From contig NZ_BMUZ01000004.1 of assembly GCF_014650455.1 (NCBI RefSeq), positions 248,001 through 312,000 of the forward strand: a stretch of DNA of 64,000 nt, in the 5' to 3' direction. The position numbers and the translations under genes were made by a program. This document shows, piece by piece, positions 34,679 through 42,133 of the stretch. This stretch comes from Streptomyces xanthochromogenes. Lineage in GTDB: Bacteria > Actinomycetota > Actinomycetes > Streptomycetales > Streptomycetaceae. Position 1 is the stretch's first letter; each line of letters begins with the position of its first letter. The notes beneath the pieces were generated by a model. It made no database searches. It was not told where the DNA came from and was given only the letters and a program-made list of their open reading frames with translations.

Positions 34679-35352
34679 GTGAACAGAGCGACGGAGCACA
34701 GCAGTTGAGGGTCGTCGTCGCCGACGACCAGGCCGCGGTGCGTGAACCGCTGGCCGCGGTGCTCGGTCTGGCCGAGGACATCGACGTCGTCGCGGCCGCG
34801 GCGGACGGCAGTGAGGTGCTTGCCGCTGTCGCGGCCGGGCCGGTGGACGTGGTCCTGATGGACCTGCGGATGCCGGTGATGGACGGCATCGAGGCCACCC
34901 GCCGGCTGGGCGAGGAGTACCCCGATGTGGCGGTGGTCGTACTGACCACCTTCGCCGACGACGACTCGATCCTGGGTGCACTGGGCGCCGGAGCCCGTGG
35001 GTACCTCACCAAGAACGCGGGGCGCCAGGACATCACCCGGGCGATCCGGGCCGCCGCCGCCGGCCAGTCCGTACTCGACCGCGAGGTCCAGGACCGGCTG
35101 CTCGCCACGGCCAGGACCAAGGCGCCGGCACAAGGGCAGGTACGGGGCCAGTCCCTGCCGGAGGACCTCACGCCCCGCGAACGCGAGGTACTGGCGCTGA
35201 TCGGGCAGGGCCTGCCCAACCGGGGCATCGCCGAGCGGCTCTTCATCAGCGAGGCCACGGTCAAGACCCACATCAACAACCTGTTCGCCAAGGCGGACAT
35301 CCGCGACCGGGCCGACGCCGTGCGCCGCGCCATAGAGGCCGGACTGGCCTGA
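34675..35352 (+). CDS. NarL/FixJ-family response regulator
   Basis: A 225-residue regulator. The receiver shows the acidic pair in VVVADDQ, phosphoacceptor Asp in VVLMDLRMPVMDG, Thr in VVVLTTF and Lys in YLTKNAG. A linker leads to a LuxR-type HTH (LTPREREVLALIGQGLPNRGIAERLFISEATVKTHINNLFAK). The ATG overlaps the kinase stop by ATGA. An 11-bp-stem terminator follows 13 bp after the stop, so the operon is membrane protein-kinase-regulator. Targets are unknown. Confidence 0.93.
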   Translation: MSEQSDGAQQLRVVVADDQAAVREPLAAVLGLAEDIDVVAAAADGSEVLAAVAAGPVDVVLMDLRMPVMDGIEATRRLGEEYPDVAVVVLTTFADDDSILGALGAGARGYLTKNAGRQDITRAIRAAAAGQSVLDREVQDRLLATARTKAPAQGQVRGQSLPEDLTPREREVLALIGQGLPNRGIAERLFISEATVKTHINNLFAKADIRDRADAVRRAIEAGLA

Positions 35353-35364
35353 GGCGGCGGACCC

Positions 35365-35393
35365 GACCGGGCGGCGCGGGCCGCCGCCCGGTC
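35365..35393 (+). terminator. Terminator after two-component operon
   Basis: A perfect 11-bp stem (GACCGGGCGGC with GCCGCCCGGTC) and 7-nt loop lie 13 bp downstream of the response regulator stop. Confidence 0.75.
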
Positions 35394-35449
35394 ACCGCTC
35401 GGGCAGACCGCAGGGAACAGCCGCCGCACCGGTGAATAGAATCTGTCTC

Positions 35450-35806
35450 ATGTCGAAGCCTGACGAACTGCTCGTGAACGTCGCCGCCCTGGTCGAATCC
35501 GCGCAAAGCAATCAGATGTCCCTGACCGTGGTCACCGGCGGGACGGTCATCACCGGACGGCTGGCACCCGAGGCCGTGTGGCGGCAAAGGGTGTCGGACG
35601 TGCTCAAGGACTCGGACCAGCTGGGTGAGTTCTCCACCGTCTTCGAGGCCGCCACTACGGGCGGCCCGCCCACCCATCTGCACTTCCACGTCGCCCGGAT
35701 CCTTCAGGGCACGGTGGGAATCCCGGAGACCGGCGGGATGTACCGGGTCGCGATCGAGGACGTCAGCTCCTGGACCGTGGGGGACTTCAGCTACTCCGAC
35801 CACTGA
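35450..35806 (+). CDS. Small hypothetical protein
   Basis: A 118-residue soluble protein. An N-terminal helix (KPDELLVNVAALVESAQ) is followed by a compact beta region (MSLTVVTGGTVITGRLAP), a helix (WRQRVSDVLKD), and a second beta part (THLHFHVARILQ, YRVAIEDVSSWTVGDFSY). The outline is faintly like GvpU-type gas-vesicle accessory proteins, but no gas vesicle gene is near and the match is not secure. The start is ATG 35450 (GTG 35432 is an alternative; neither has a strong ribosome binding site). A 17-bp-stem terminator follows. Confidence 0.65.
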   Translation: MSKPDELLVNVAALVESAQSNQMSLTVVTGGTVITGRLAPEAVWRQRVSDVLKDSDQLGEFSTVFEAATTGGPPTHLHFHVARILQGTVGIPETGGMYRVAIEDVSSWTVGDFSYSDH

Positions 35807-35838
35807 GCCGATACGGACCCGAGCGTCCCCGGTGAGCG

Positions 35839-35876
35839 ATGTGGGCCGGGACCGGTACTCCGGTCCCGGCCCACAT
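35839..35876. terminator. Strong bidirectional terminator
   Basis: A perfect 17-bp stem starting ATGTGGGCC and ending GGCCCACAT, with a 4-nt TACT loop, lies between the plus-strand gene ending at 35806 and the minus-strand PRC-barrel gene ending at 35930. It can serve both strands. Confidence 0.85.
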
Positions 35877-35929
35877 GCGTCGGACTCAGCCGAGGGGGCG
35901 ACGGATGCGGTCGCGAGGCGGTTGCCCGC

Positions 35930-36388
35930 TCAGCCGGCGGCCGGGCCGGGCGGCGGGGCGGTCTGGGCGCGGACCACGAGCGCGTACGCGCCCACGCCGA
36001 GCATGGAGAGCCCCGGGATCGGCCCGCGCGCGGTTTGCAGGGCCTCCACCCGACCGTCGACCGGGTCGAAGGCGACATCGGTCAACTTGCCTATGTCCTC
36101 GCCGTGTTCGGTCAGTACGCGCCTGCCCACGAGACCGCGCTGCGCCTCCGCGTCGACGGAGCTGAGGCGTGCGGTGCGGGCCGCGTGGACCATGACCGCG
36201 TCCGGCCCGACCGCCTGCAGGTCCTCCCACGCGACCGTGCCGTCACCGCTGTCCTTGGCGCCCCGGAGCCGAATCGCGACGATCCGGGCAGCGGCCGGGT
36301 CGATGACCAACTCCTCGACCGTGCCGATCTGTTGGGCGTCCTCGACGTTGATCACCGAACGGCCGAGCGTCTGGCTGAGCAGCATCAC
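35930..36388 (-). CDS. PRC-barrel domain protein, second of a pair
   Basis: A 152-residue protein with two PRC-barrel-like halves. The first (LLSQTLGRSVINVEDAQQIGTVEELVIDPAAARIVAIRL) and second (LVGRRVLTEHGEDIGKLTDVAFDPVDGRVEAL) repeat the same strand pattern. The C-terminus is Pro/Gly-rich. PRC-barrels bind RNA-processing or photosynthetic partners; in Streptomyces such genes are often stress-induced. Its GTG start overlaps the upstream PRC-barrel stop (GTGA; an ATG one codon later is possible), giving tight coupling. Confidence 0.82.
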   Translation of the reverse strand: MMLLSQTLGRSVINVEDAQQIGTVEELVIDPAAARIVAIRLRGAKDSGDGTVAWEDLQAVGPDAVMVHAARTARLSSVDAEAQRGLVGRRVLTEHGEDIGKLTDVAFDPVDGRVEALQTARGPIPGLSMLGVGAYALVVRAQTAPPPGPAAG

Positions 36389-36969
36389 AGTGTCTTCCCC
36401 TCCCCCGGCACCGGGCTCGCACCGTGCCCGCGCAACAGTTCCTCGGCCAGGGCGCCCAGGTCCTCCGTGGCCCGGCCGGCGGTGTGGCCCGGCACGACGA
36501 GCGTGTCACCGGTCATGGAGAGCCGGCCCTGTGCCGGCAGGAACACCTTGCGCCCCTTCTTGCCGAGCGCGTCAGTGGCGGTGAGGTGAACACCGACGAC
36601 CCGCCCGTCCGCGCCGCCCTCGATCACCACGTCGAGGACGGTGCCGACCTCCAGACCGCCGTCCGTGAGCACCCGGGCGCCCCGGACCTGGCCGTGCCCG
36701 GCCTCGCTCCTGGCCACCACGGCGGCCCGGTCCTCCAGTACGTCCAGCGACGGGATCATCACGGCGTCCGGCCCCAGGAAGTGCACCCCGGACCAGGGCA
36801 GGCTCTGCTTCAGGGGCCCGGCGAGCAGACCACGTCCGGCCAGGGTGAAGCCGGTGATCCGAGCGCCCGCCGCGTCGAAGACGGTGTCCTTGACCTGGCC
36901 CACCGCCTCACCGCCGAGGGTGACCACAGGACGCTTCGCCAGCTCACCGGCCAGCATCAGTACATTCAT
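36385..36969 (-). CDS. PRC-barrel domain protein, first of a pair
   Basis: A 194-residue protein built like its neighbour: MNVLMLAGELAKRPVVTLGGEAVGQVKDTVFDAAGARITGFTL forms one PRC-like barrel, and VRGARVLTDGGLEVGTVLDVVIEGGADGRVVGVHLT another. A C-terminal helix (TEDLGALAEELLRGHG) follows. GGGAGGGG lies just before ATG 36969. The start overlaps the stop of a 48-residue membrane peptide gene (ATGA), and its stop overlaps the next PRC gene, making a three-gene coupled unit. Confidence 0.83.
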   Translation of the reverse strand: MNVLMLAGELAKRPVVTLGGEAVGQVKDTVFDAAGARITGFTLAGRGLLAGPLKQSLPWSGVHFLGPDAVMIPSLDVLEDRAAVVARSEAGHGQVRGARVLTDGGLEVGTVLDVVIEGGADGRVVGVHLTATDALGKKGRKVFLPAQGRLSMTGDTLVVPGHTAGRATEDLGALAEELLRGHGASPVPGEGKTL

Positions 36970-37112
36970 CGGCCCCTCCCGGACCCGGAGCGCCGGCCCC
37001 GGCGCACCACGATCACGCCACCGCGCCGACGCCGGGCCTGCGTGCCCAGCACGAGCCCGCCCAGCGCCAGCACCACGACCAGCGCGGCGATCAACCATGC
37101 CCACCAGATCAC
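36966..37112 (-). CDS. 48-residue single-span membrane peptide
   Basis: A short gene at the head of the PRC-barrel operon. The peptide is one transmembrane helix (WWAWLIAALVVVLALGGLVLG) followed by an arginine-rich cytosolic tail (about 13 Arg in ~24 residues). The GTG start at 37112 has GAGGTGG upstream, and its TGA overlaps the ATG of the first PRC-barrel gene (ATGA). The tight coupling and conserved helix-plus-basic-tail form argue it is real. It could anchor the PRC-barrel proteins to the membrane; this is inference. Confidence 0.65.
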   Translation of the reverse strand: MIWWAWLIAALVVVLALGGLVLGTQARRRRGGVIVVRRGRRSGSGRGR

Positions 37113-37243
37113 AACCCGCCACCTCTCCGAACTCCCCGTCGTCCCATGCCTGTCGGATACCCCGTACCGGGCCGGCGAAGAGCGCGAGGACGTCACAGAC
37201 CATCGGCCGCCGGGTGCTGGGGCGTTCGGGGAGCCCGCGCGGG

Positions 37244-37975
37244 TCAGGTGTGCCAGAGTTCCCAGGGGGCAGGTCCCGTACCGGCGTTCCAGGCCCGCAG
37301 GAGCTCGCCGTCGAAGCAGAGGATCGCGCACTGGGCCGCGTAGTCCAGGGCCGGCTCCGTGTATTCGCTGGTGGTGACCACGACCGCGAGTTCGGCGTCG
37401 TGCACCGCGTAGCAGGTGCCGCCGAAGCGCTGCAGGTCCTGCGAGCCCACCTTGTGGCCCGCCGCGTAACACTTGCACTGGATGACGAGCCGGCGCCCGT
37501 CGGGGGCGGTGGCCACCACGTCGGCGCCCAGGTCGCCCGCGCCGCCGACCACCTGGACGTCCGTGCAGCCGTCACGGCGGCACAGGTCGGACACGGCGTC
37601 CTCGAAGGCGAGCGGGTCGATGCCCGCGGACTCGACGGCGTCCGGGGCGCCGACCGTGGGCGGAAGAACGGGGTCCGCCGGCGCCGGGGCCGACAGGCTC
37701 GCGGGCCCGGCCACGGCGACTTCGAGCGTCGCTCTGCGGGCCGCCCGGCGCAACCACTTGCTGCGCACCGCGGCGGCCACCAGGAACAGCAGGGCGAGCA
37801 GCGCCAGTACGGTGCCCACCGGATGCGAGTGCGGGCGTACCGCCGACTTGAAGGTGACGGCGACCCCCCAGATGGTGAGCGCCACCAGACCAAAACTCAG
37901 TGCGGTGCTCCGCAGGCTGAACTTCTGGTGGCGCCGCCCTATGACGGCCGTTTCACGGCGGACGGGCATCGTCAT
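37244..37975 (-). CDS. Membrane-tethered Mrr-like restriction endonuclease
   Basis: A 243-residue protein. Two N-terminal helices (TALSFGLVALTIWGVAVTF and VGTVLALLALLFLVAAAV) anchor it. A linker leads to an Mrr-type nuclease domain: FEDAVSDLCRRDG, then GGAGDLGADVVATAPDGRRLVIQCKCYA, which contains the D-Q-x-K catalytic set, and VGSQDLQRFGGTCYAV. Tethered Mrr-like proteins of this shape are widespread in actinobacteria and are thought to cut foreign or modified DNA, but are not tested for this group. AAGGAG precedes ATG 37975. No methyltransferase gene is near, as expected for a type IV-like enzyme. Confidence 0.85.
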   Translation of the reverse strand: MTMPVRRETAVIGRRHQKFSLRSTALSFGLVALTIWGVAVTFKSAVRPHSHPVGTVLALLALLFLVAAAVRSKWLRRAARRATLEVAVAGPASLSAPAPADPVLPPTVGAPDAVESAGIDPLAFEDAVSDLCRRDGCTDVQVVGGAGDLGADVVATAPDGRRLVIQCKCYAAGHKVGSQDLQRFGGTCYAVHDAELAVVVTTSEYTEPALDYAAQCAILCFDGELLRAWNAGTGPAPWELWHT

Positions 37976-38025
37976 CGGTGGGCTCCTTATGCCTTGGCGC
38001 CGGCCGGGAGGCTCGAATCGCGCGG

Positions 38026-38060
38026 GTGGGTGATCTTGCGTGGAGCAAGATCACTCCCAC
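38026..38060. terminator. Long perfect hairpin in gap before Mrr-like gene
   Basis: TGATCTTGC (38031-38039) and GCAAGATCA (38045-38053) form a perfect 9-bp stem with a 5-nt loop, extended by GGGTG-side pairing of GTGGG (38026-38030) with CCCAC (38056-38060) across a 2-nt bulge. It lies 125 bp past the transporter stop and 50 bp before the nuclease start. It could be a terminator of the former or an operator of the latter. Confidence 0.5.
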
Positions 38061-38184
38061 ATCTGCCCCACTCCACCCGATCCACGCGGTCAGCTCCGCG
38101 GCGAGCCCAACTGCGCCCCTACGTACCTGACTTGACGGGACATCGGCCGGTCGGCGAGTCGAGGCCCGCCCGCCCGCCAACCGG

Positions 38185-39435
38185 TCATGACGTCGCTTCC
38201 ACCGCAACGGCCGGCTGCGGCCGGGTCCGCAGGCCCCAGCGGGCCACGGACGGGCCCGCCGCCCCGAGAGCCGCGAAGCACAGCGCGAGCAGCAGCCAGC
38301 CCGTCGCACCGAGTCCGAGCACCACGGTGGTGAGGATCGCGGGGGCGAGGGCCTGGCCCGCGCTGAAGCCGAGGCCGAGGAGCCCCTGGTACTGGCCCTG
38401 CGCATGCTCGGGGGCAAGGCCGAAGCCCAGGGCGAAGCCGGCCGAGGACTCCCAGACCTCGCCCAGGCTGTGGACGAAGACCGCCGCCAGGACCAGGGCC
38501 GCGGCCGCCCAGACCGGGGTGTAGGCCGCCAGCGCCATCAGGGGGCAGCTCACGAGGAAGAGCAGCCCCGCGGTGCGGAACGCCCTGCCGCCGTCGTGCG
38601 GGGTTTCGATGCGGGAGCCGATCCTGGTCTGCAACAGCACGCAGAAGGCCGAGTTCACGGCGAACAGCGCGGCCACCGTCCAGCGCGGCGCTGCGGTGTG
38701 TTCGGCGATCCAGATCGGCAGGAGCAGGGAGACGACCGGGTATTGCAGTCCCATGCCCCCGTACAGAACGGTGAAGACAAGGTACGGGCGGTCCCGGAAG
38801 GCGAGCAGGCGACGCTCCTGCGGCGGCGCGGGCAGGACCGGATAGCGGGGCAGCAGGAGCAGGAGCGCCCCGCACACGGCGAAGCTCGCCGCGTTGCCGA
38901 GGATCAGGGCGACGTAGGCGCCACGAGTGCCCGCGGCCAGCGCAAGACCGGCACCCACGGTGCCGAGAACGACGCCGAGGTTGACGAAGGTGCGCAACTT
39001 CGCCCGGAACCTGGCCGGGCGGTCACGCCCGACCCGGGCCACCAACGCGCCCCAGGCAGCGCCGCCGACCGCCGCGGCGATCTGGTCGACCGTCGCGACG
39101 ACCGTCAGTGCGGTCCAGCTCTCGACGAGGACGAGGGCCGCCATCGCCACCGCCTGGACCACGAGGGCCACCATCATGATCGTTCGCGCCCCGCGCCGGT
39201 CGGCGAAGTGCCCTCCGGGTACCCCCGCGCACAGGCCGACCACTCCGGCGATGGTGAGCGCGCCGCCGACCTGCGCCGCGGGCAGCCCCACGATCAAGGT
39301 GAAGTAGAGCGCCGCCGCCGCGTTGAACAGCCCGTTGCCGACCCGATTGACGAAACTGGCGGCGATCAGCACGCGCTCCGGCCCGCTGTCCCCCACCAAG
39401 CTCCCTATTCGACCCACCGGGCTGCCCTTGATCAT
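38185..39435 (-). CDS. MFS transporter
   Basis: A 416-residue, 12-helix major facilitator protein. The loop between helices 2 and 3 has GGHFADRRGARTIMM, the MFS signature. Other helices are evident in VLIAASFVNRVGNGLFNAAAALYFT, MMVALVVQAVAMAALVL and ALVLAAVFVHSLGEVWESSAGFALGFGL. The style matches drug or sugar efflux MFS proteins; substrate unknown. The start is ATG 39435. It is transcribed alone, diverging from the Rieske gene with ~240 bp between. Confidence 0.9.
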   Translation of the reverse strand: MIKGSPVGRIGSLVGDSGPERVLIAASFVNRVGNGLFNAAAALYFTLIVGLPAAQVGGALTIAGVVGLCAGVPGGHFADRRGARTIMMVALVVQAVAMAALVLVESWTALTVVATVDQIAAAVGGAAWGALVARVGRDRPARFRAKLRTFVNLGVVLGTVGAGLALAAGTRGAYVALILGNAASFAVCGALLLLLPRYPVLPAPPQERRLLAFRDRPYLVFTVLYGGMGLQYPVVSLLLPIWIAEHTAAPRWTVAALFAVNSAFCVLLQTRIGSRIETPHDGGRAFRTAGLLFLVSCPLMALAAYTPVWAAAALVLAAVFVHSLGEVWESSAGFALGFGLAPEHAQGQYQGLLGLGFSAGQALAPAILTTVVLGLGATGWLLLALCFAALGAAGPSVARWGLRTRPQPAVAVEATS

Positions 39436-39676
39436 GGCCGCAGGCTAGCAGCGGCCGTGAAACCCGCCGCGGCCCCGACAAGGACGCGCAGCCCCGAGGC
39501 ACGGCCCCGGCACCGGGCGCACGACGAGCCCCCACGGCGAGCGGTCCGTGAGGCACTTACCAGCGCCTCGCCTCCCCCACCACCCGGCGGGGTCAGGTGC
39601 GCCGATGCCGCTCGTGTACGGGTAGAACCCCGCGGCAGGCCGTTTGGCTCCGCGGCGCGGGGGTTAACCGGATTCC

Positions 39677-40618
39677 ATGGGAAACCAGTCAGCGAAGTGG
39701 GTGACGCCCGGTGTGGACTCCCCGGGCCGGGACGATGCGGTCGCGGGCGGCGCTCCGGCGCAGGCCCTGCTCAAGGCGCTGGACGCGCTCGGCGGGGCGA
39801 AGCAGCTGGACAGGATCACCGGCCCGTTGCAAAAGGCGATTCGCGCCCTGCCCCTGGGCCCGTACCGAGCGATCCTCCAGGGACGGCCCATCGGCCACCC
39901 GCTGCACCCCGTCCTTGTGCAGGTGCCGATCGGCGCTTGGACGTCCGCGGCGGTGCTCGACCTCGTGCCGGGCGGTGGGCGCAACGCGCGGCTCCTCATC
40001 GGCATGGGCGTCGTCTCCGCGGTACCGGCCGCCTGGGCCGGCTGGGTGGACTGGGCCGAGCAGCCCGAGCGCCAACTGCGTACGGGAGTGGTGCATGCCG
40101 CGTCGAACGGCGTGGCCATCGGCCTATATGCCGGTTCCTGGGCCGTGCGGGGCCGGGGCAGGCCGGTACTGGGCCGGCTGCTGGCGTTCGCCGGGCTGGG
40201 GGTGGCCAGTGTCGGCGGAATGATCGGGGGCCACCTGGCCTTTCGGCAGGCGGTCGGCTCCAACAAGACGGAGCCGGTCGACCACTTGGTGGAGCCGGGG
40301 TGGCACCCCGTGGGCAGCCCCTCGGAATTCCCCGAGGGGCAGGGGGTCCGGCGCATGCTGGGCGAGGTCCCGCTGCTCGTGGTGCGGGAGCCGCACGGCG
40401 AGTTCCGCGTGCTGGTCGACCGGTGCAGCCACATGGCGGGCCCGTTGTCCCAGGGCAAGGTGGCGGACGGCTGCGTCGAGTGTCCGTGGCACGGCAGCGT
40501 CTTCCGTCTGACGGACGGTCAGAACGTGGGCGGCCCCGCGACCGCGCCCCAGCCGGTCTTCGAAACCCGGCTCACGGAGGACGGCGTGCTGGAGGTCAGA
40601 CTCCCCGACGCCGTCTGA
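39677..40618 (+). CDS. DUF2231-Rieske [2Fe-2S] fusion protein
   Basis: A 313-residue fusion. Residues ~65-200 are a DUF2231-type membrane domain with four helices, opening with GRPIGHPLHPVLVQVPIGAWTSAAVLDL (conserved HPLHP). Residues ~215-313 are a Rieske domain with both cluster motifs, DRCSHMAG (C-x-H) and CVECPWHGS (C-x2-H). It should accept electrons at the membrane; the partner oxidase is not adjacent. This fusion recurs in actinobacteria. Start ATG 39677. A strong terminator follows 26 bp after the stop. Confidence 0.9.
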   Translation: MGNQSAKWVTPGVDSPGRDDAVAGGAPAQALLKALDALGGAKQLDRITGPLQKAIRALPLGPYRAILQGRPIGHPLHPVLVQVPIGAWTSAAVLDLVPGGGRNARLLIGMGVVSAVPAAWAGWVDWAEQPERQLRTGVVHAASNGVAIGLYAGSWAVRGRGRPVLGRLLAFAGLGVASVGGMIGGHLAFRQAVGSNKTEPVDHLVEPGWHPVGSPSEFPEGQGVRRMLGEVPLLVVREPHGEFRVLVDRCSHMAGPLSQGKVADGCVECPWHGSVFRLTDGQNVGGPATAPQPVFETRLTEDGVLEVRLPDAV

Positions 40619-40643
40619 TCCGCGACGGGACACGGACCACACC

Positions 40644-40684
40644 ACACCCCCAACGGGCCCATTGGGCAGACCTGTTGGGGGTGT
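40644..40684 (+). terminator. Terminator after Rieske gene
   Basis: A perfect 11-bp stem (ACACCCCCAAC/GTTGGGGGTGT) with a 19-nt loop, followed by CTTCAT, lies 26 bp downstream of the Rieske gene stop. Confidence 0.75.
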
Positions 40685-40758
40685 CTTCATGCCCTGCCTC
40701 AGCTTGTGATTCATCCACTCGTCGTCGTCAGTGGAACAGGTGATCCGTGGTGATCATC

Positions 40759-41457
40759 ATGCGGAAGACTGTGTGCGTGACGCTTCCTACTCCGCTTGCC
40801 ACTGCTCAAGAGATCTACGATCACCTCATTGATCAGCTCAACCTCGCCCTGCGCCGGCCCGGGATGTTCGGAGGCGAGGTGGCTCTCCGGATCCTGATCG
40901 ACCACGTGCTGTTCGTCGAGCGCCGGCCCGAGGCGTGGAGCCAGCTGAAGCAGAGTTGGGAAGAGCAGGGGCTCTGGACCTCCTTCGGCCCCAGCGGGGC
41001 CTTCCAGGATGTCTTCCCCGCGCAGGCCGATTGCTGCGAAGTCGCCTCGGCATAAGCGGAGTTCGCGTACCGGCGAGGCTGGCTCAAGCCCGATCGGGTT
41101 CTCGCTGGCGAGGAGTACGAGGCCCTCACAAGCCGAGTTCGGGGGTGGGTCACGGTTGACCGCACCTGGGCTGATGTGACGGCGGAGTTTGGTCCTCCCT
41201 CTGTGCTGTTCGGAGGGACCAATCCTCTGTACGGGAAGACGCTCGGCTACCTCACCGAGGATCCGCAGCAGCCGATGGTGGTCTTCCACCTGTGGAACGG
41301 CACCAAACCGGGGGCCGAACCGTGGCCACCCGAGCACGAGCAACCGTTGCTCCTCGCAGTGCGATTCGGCGGCGGCTCGTTCCGCGAATCGTTGACCCTC
41401 ACCCCCGAGGGCGAGCGGAGAAAGCCGACACTCGGGGATCCTTGCCTGCCGCAGTAA
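40759..41457 (+). pseudogene. Hypothetical gene interrupted by an in-frame TAA
   Basis: Two reading frames in the same phase, 40759-41055 and 41056-41457, are separated only by TAA at 41053-41055. Read through, they give a ~232-residue protein with continuous character: MRKTVCVTLPTPLATAQEIYDHLIDQLNLALRR at the front, AEFAYRRGWLKPDRVLAGEEYEALTSRVRG straight after the stop, then FGPPSVLFGGTNPLYGKTLGY and MVVFHLWNG. The join is smooth, so a point mutation to a stop is the simplest reading. The family resembles a Streptomyces conserved hypothetical of unknown function. Location beside an IS remnant fits decay. Translation from ATG 40759 would yield a 98-residue stump. Confidence 0.7.
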
Positions 41458-41693
41458 TGGGTCCGACGGCGAGCGCAGGTCACCCACAAGAGGAAGCCGC
41501 CGGCGACCTCCTGGACGAGAACCACGACTACCGCACCGCGAAGGTCGACGCCTGGCTCGCCCGCGCCCTCGCCAACCAGTCCGGGCACTACGCCGACCCG
41601 ACCGCCCGCGCGGCCGCCGCCGGCTTACGAGACCTGCTCGGCGGGCTGCGCCAGGCGAGCCCTGGGTCGCCGGTCGGCAGAAGCGGCGTTGTC

Positions 41694-41986
41694 ATGAGGA
41701 CGATCCGGGCGAAGGCGTTCGTCATCCTCGACGGCAGCCTCCTGCCGATCGACCGCATCGCCGCCGACACCCCGTACTACTCCGGGAAACACAAACGCCA
41801 CGGCATGAACGTCCAGGTCTCACAGACCCGTTCGGACGCCCCCTCTGGGCCTCGCCCGCGCTGCCCGGCGAGCGGGCCATGGCCACCCTCAAGGGCTGGC
41901 GCCTCCTGCGGAAACTCCGCTGCAGCACCAACGGGATCACCGACGTCGTGAAGGCCGTCCTCGTCCTTCACCACGCATCAGCGTGA
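41694..41986 (+). mobile_element. Degraded IS5-family transposase remnant
   Basis: Two fragments of an IS5-type DDE transposase lie in different frames. The first, in frame at 41694-~41830, carries KAFVILDGSLLPIDRIA and YYSGKHKRHGMNVQV (second catalytic region of IS5-like transposases). The second, shifted, ends at 41986 and encodes ERAMATLKGWRLLRKLRC and a VLVLHHASA terminus typical of the family's last ~45 residues. The part between (about 80-100 residues in a full element) is missing, so it is an internal deletion with frameshift and non-functional. The N-terminal third and inverted repeats were not found. Bases 41458-41693 encode an unassigned open stretch (NHDYRTAKVDAWLARALANQ) that may belong to another broken gene. 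Confidence 0.75.
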
Positions 41987-42133
41987 GGTTGGAAAACGCT
42001 CCCTGCTAACGCGAAGCACTTGAAGAGGTTAGCGAAGCGTTGGCGTCGCCGGGAACCCTCAGAGGTTCCCCACAGAGCCTCTGTCCATACCCCGTCGGAC
42101 AACGCTCCCGACCCGGCACCAGGCGAGGACTCA

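Noticed and set aside
35450..35806. Gas vesicle gene GvpU
   Set aside because: Similarity is only in outline, no other gvp gene is present, so the name was not assigned.
37157..37162. GGGTAT as a SigB-type -10 for the PRC operon
   Set aside because: No matching GNNT -35 element was found 14-16 bp upstream, so a stress-sigma promoter could not be supported.
40759..41457. Possible stop-codon recoding (for example programmed readthrough of TAA)
   Set aside because: TAA is not a selenocysteine codon and no downstream stem-loop or readthrough context was evident; a nonsense mutation is simpler.
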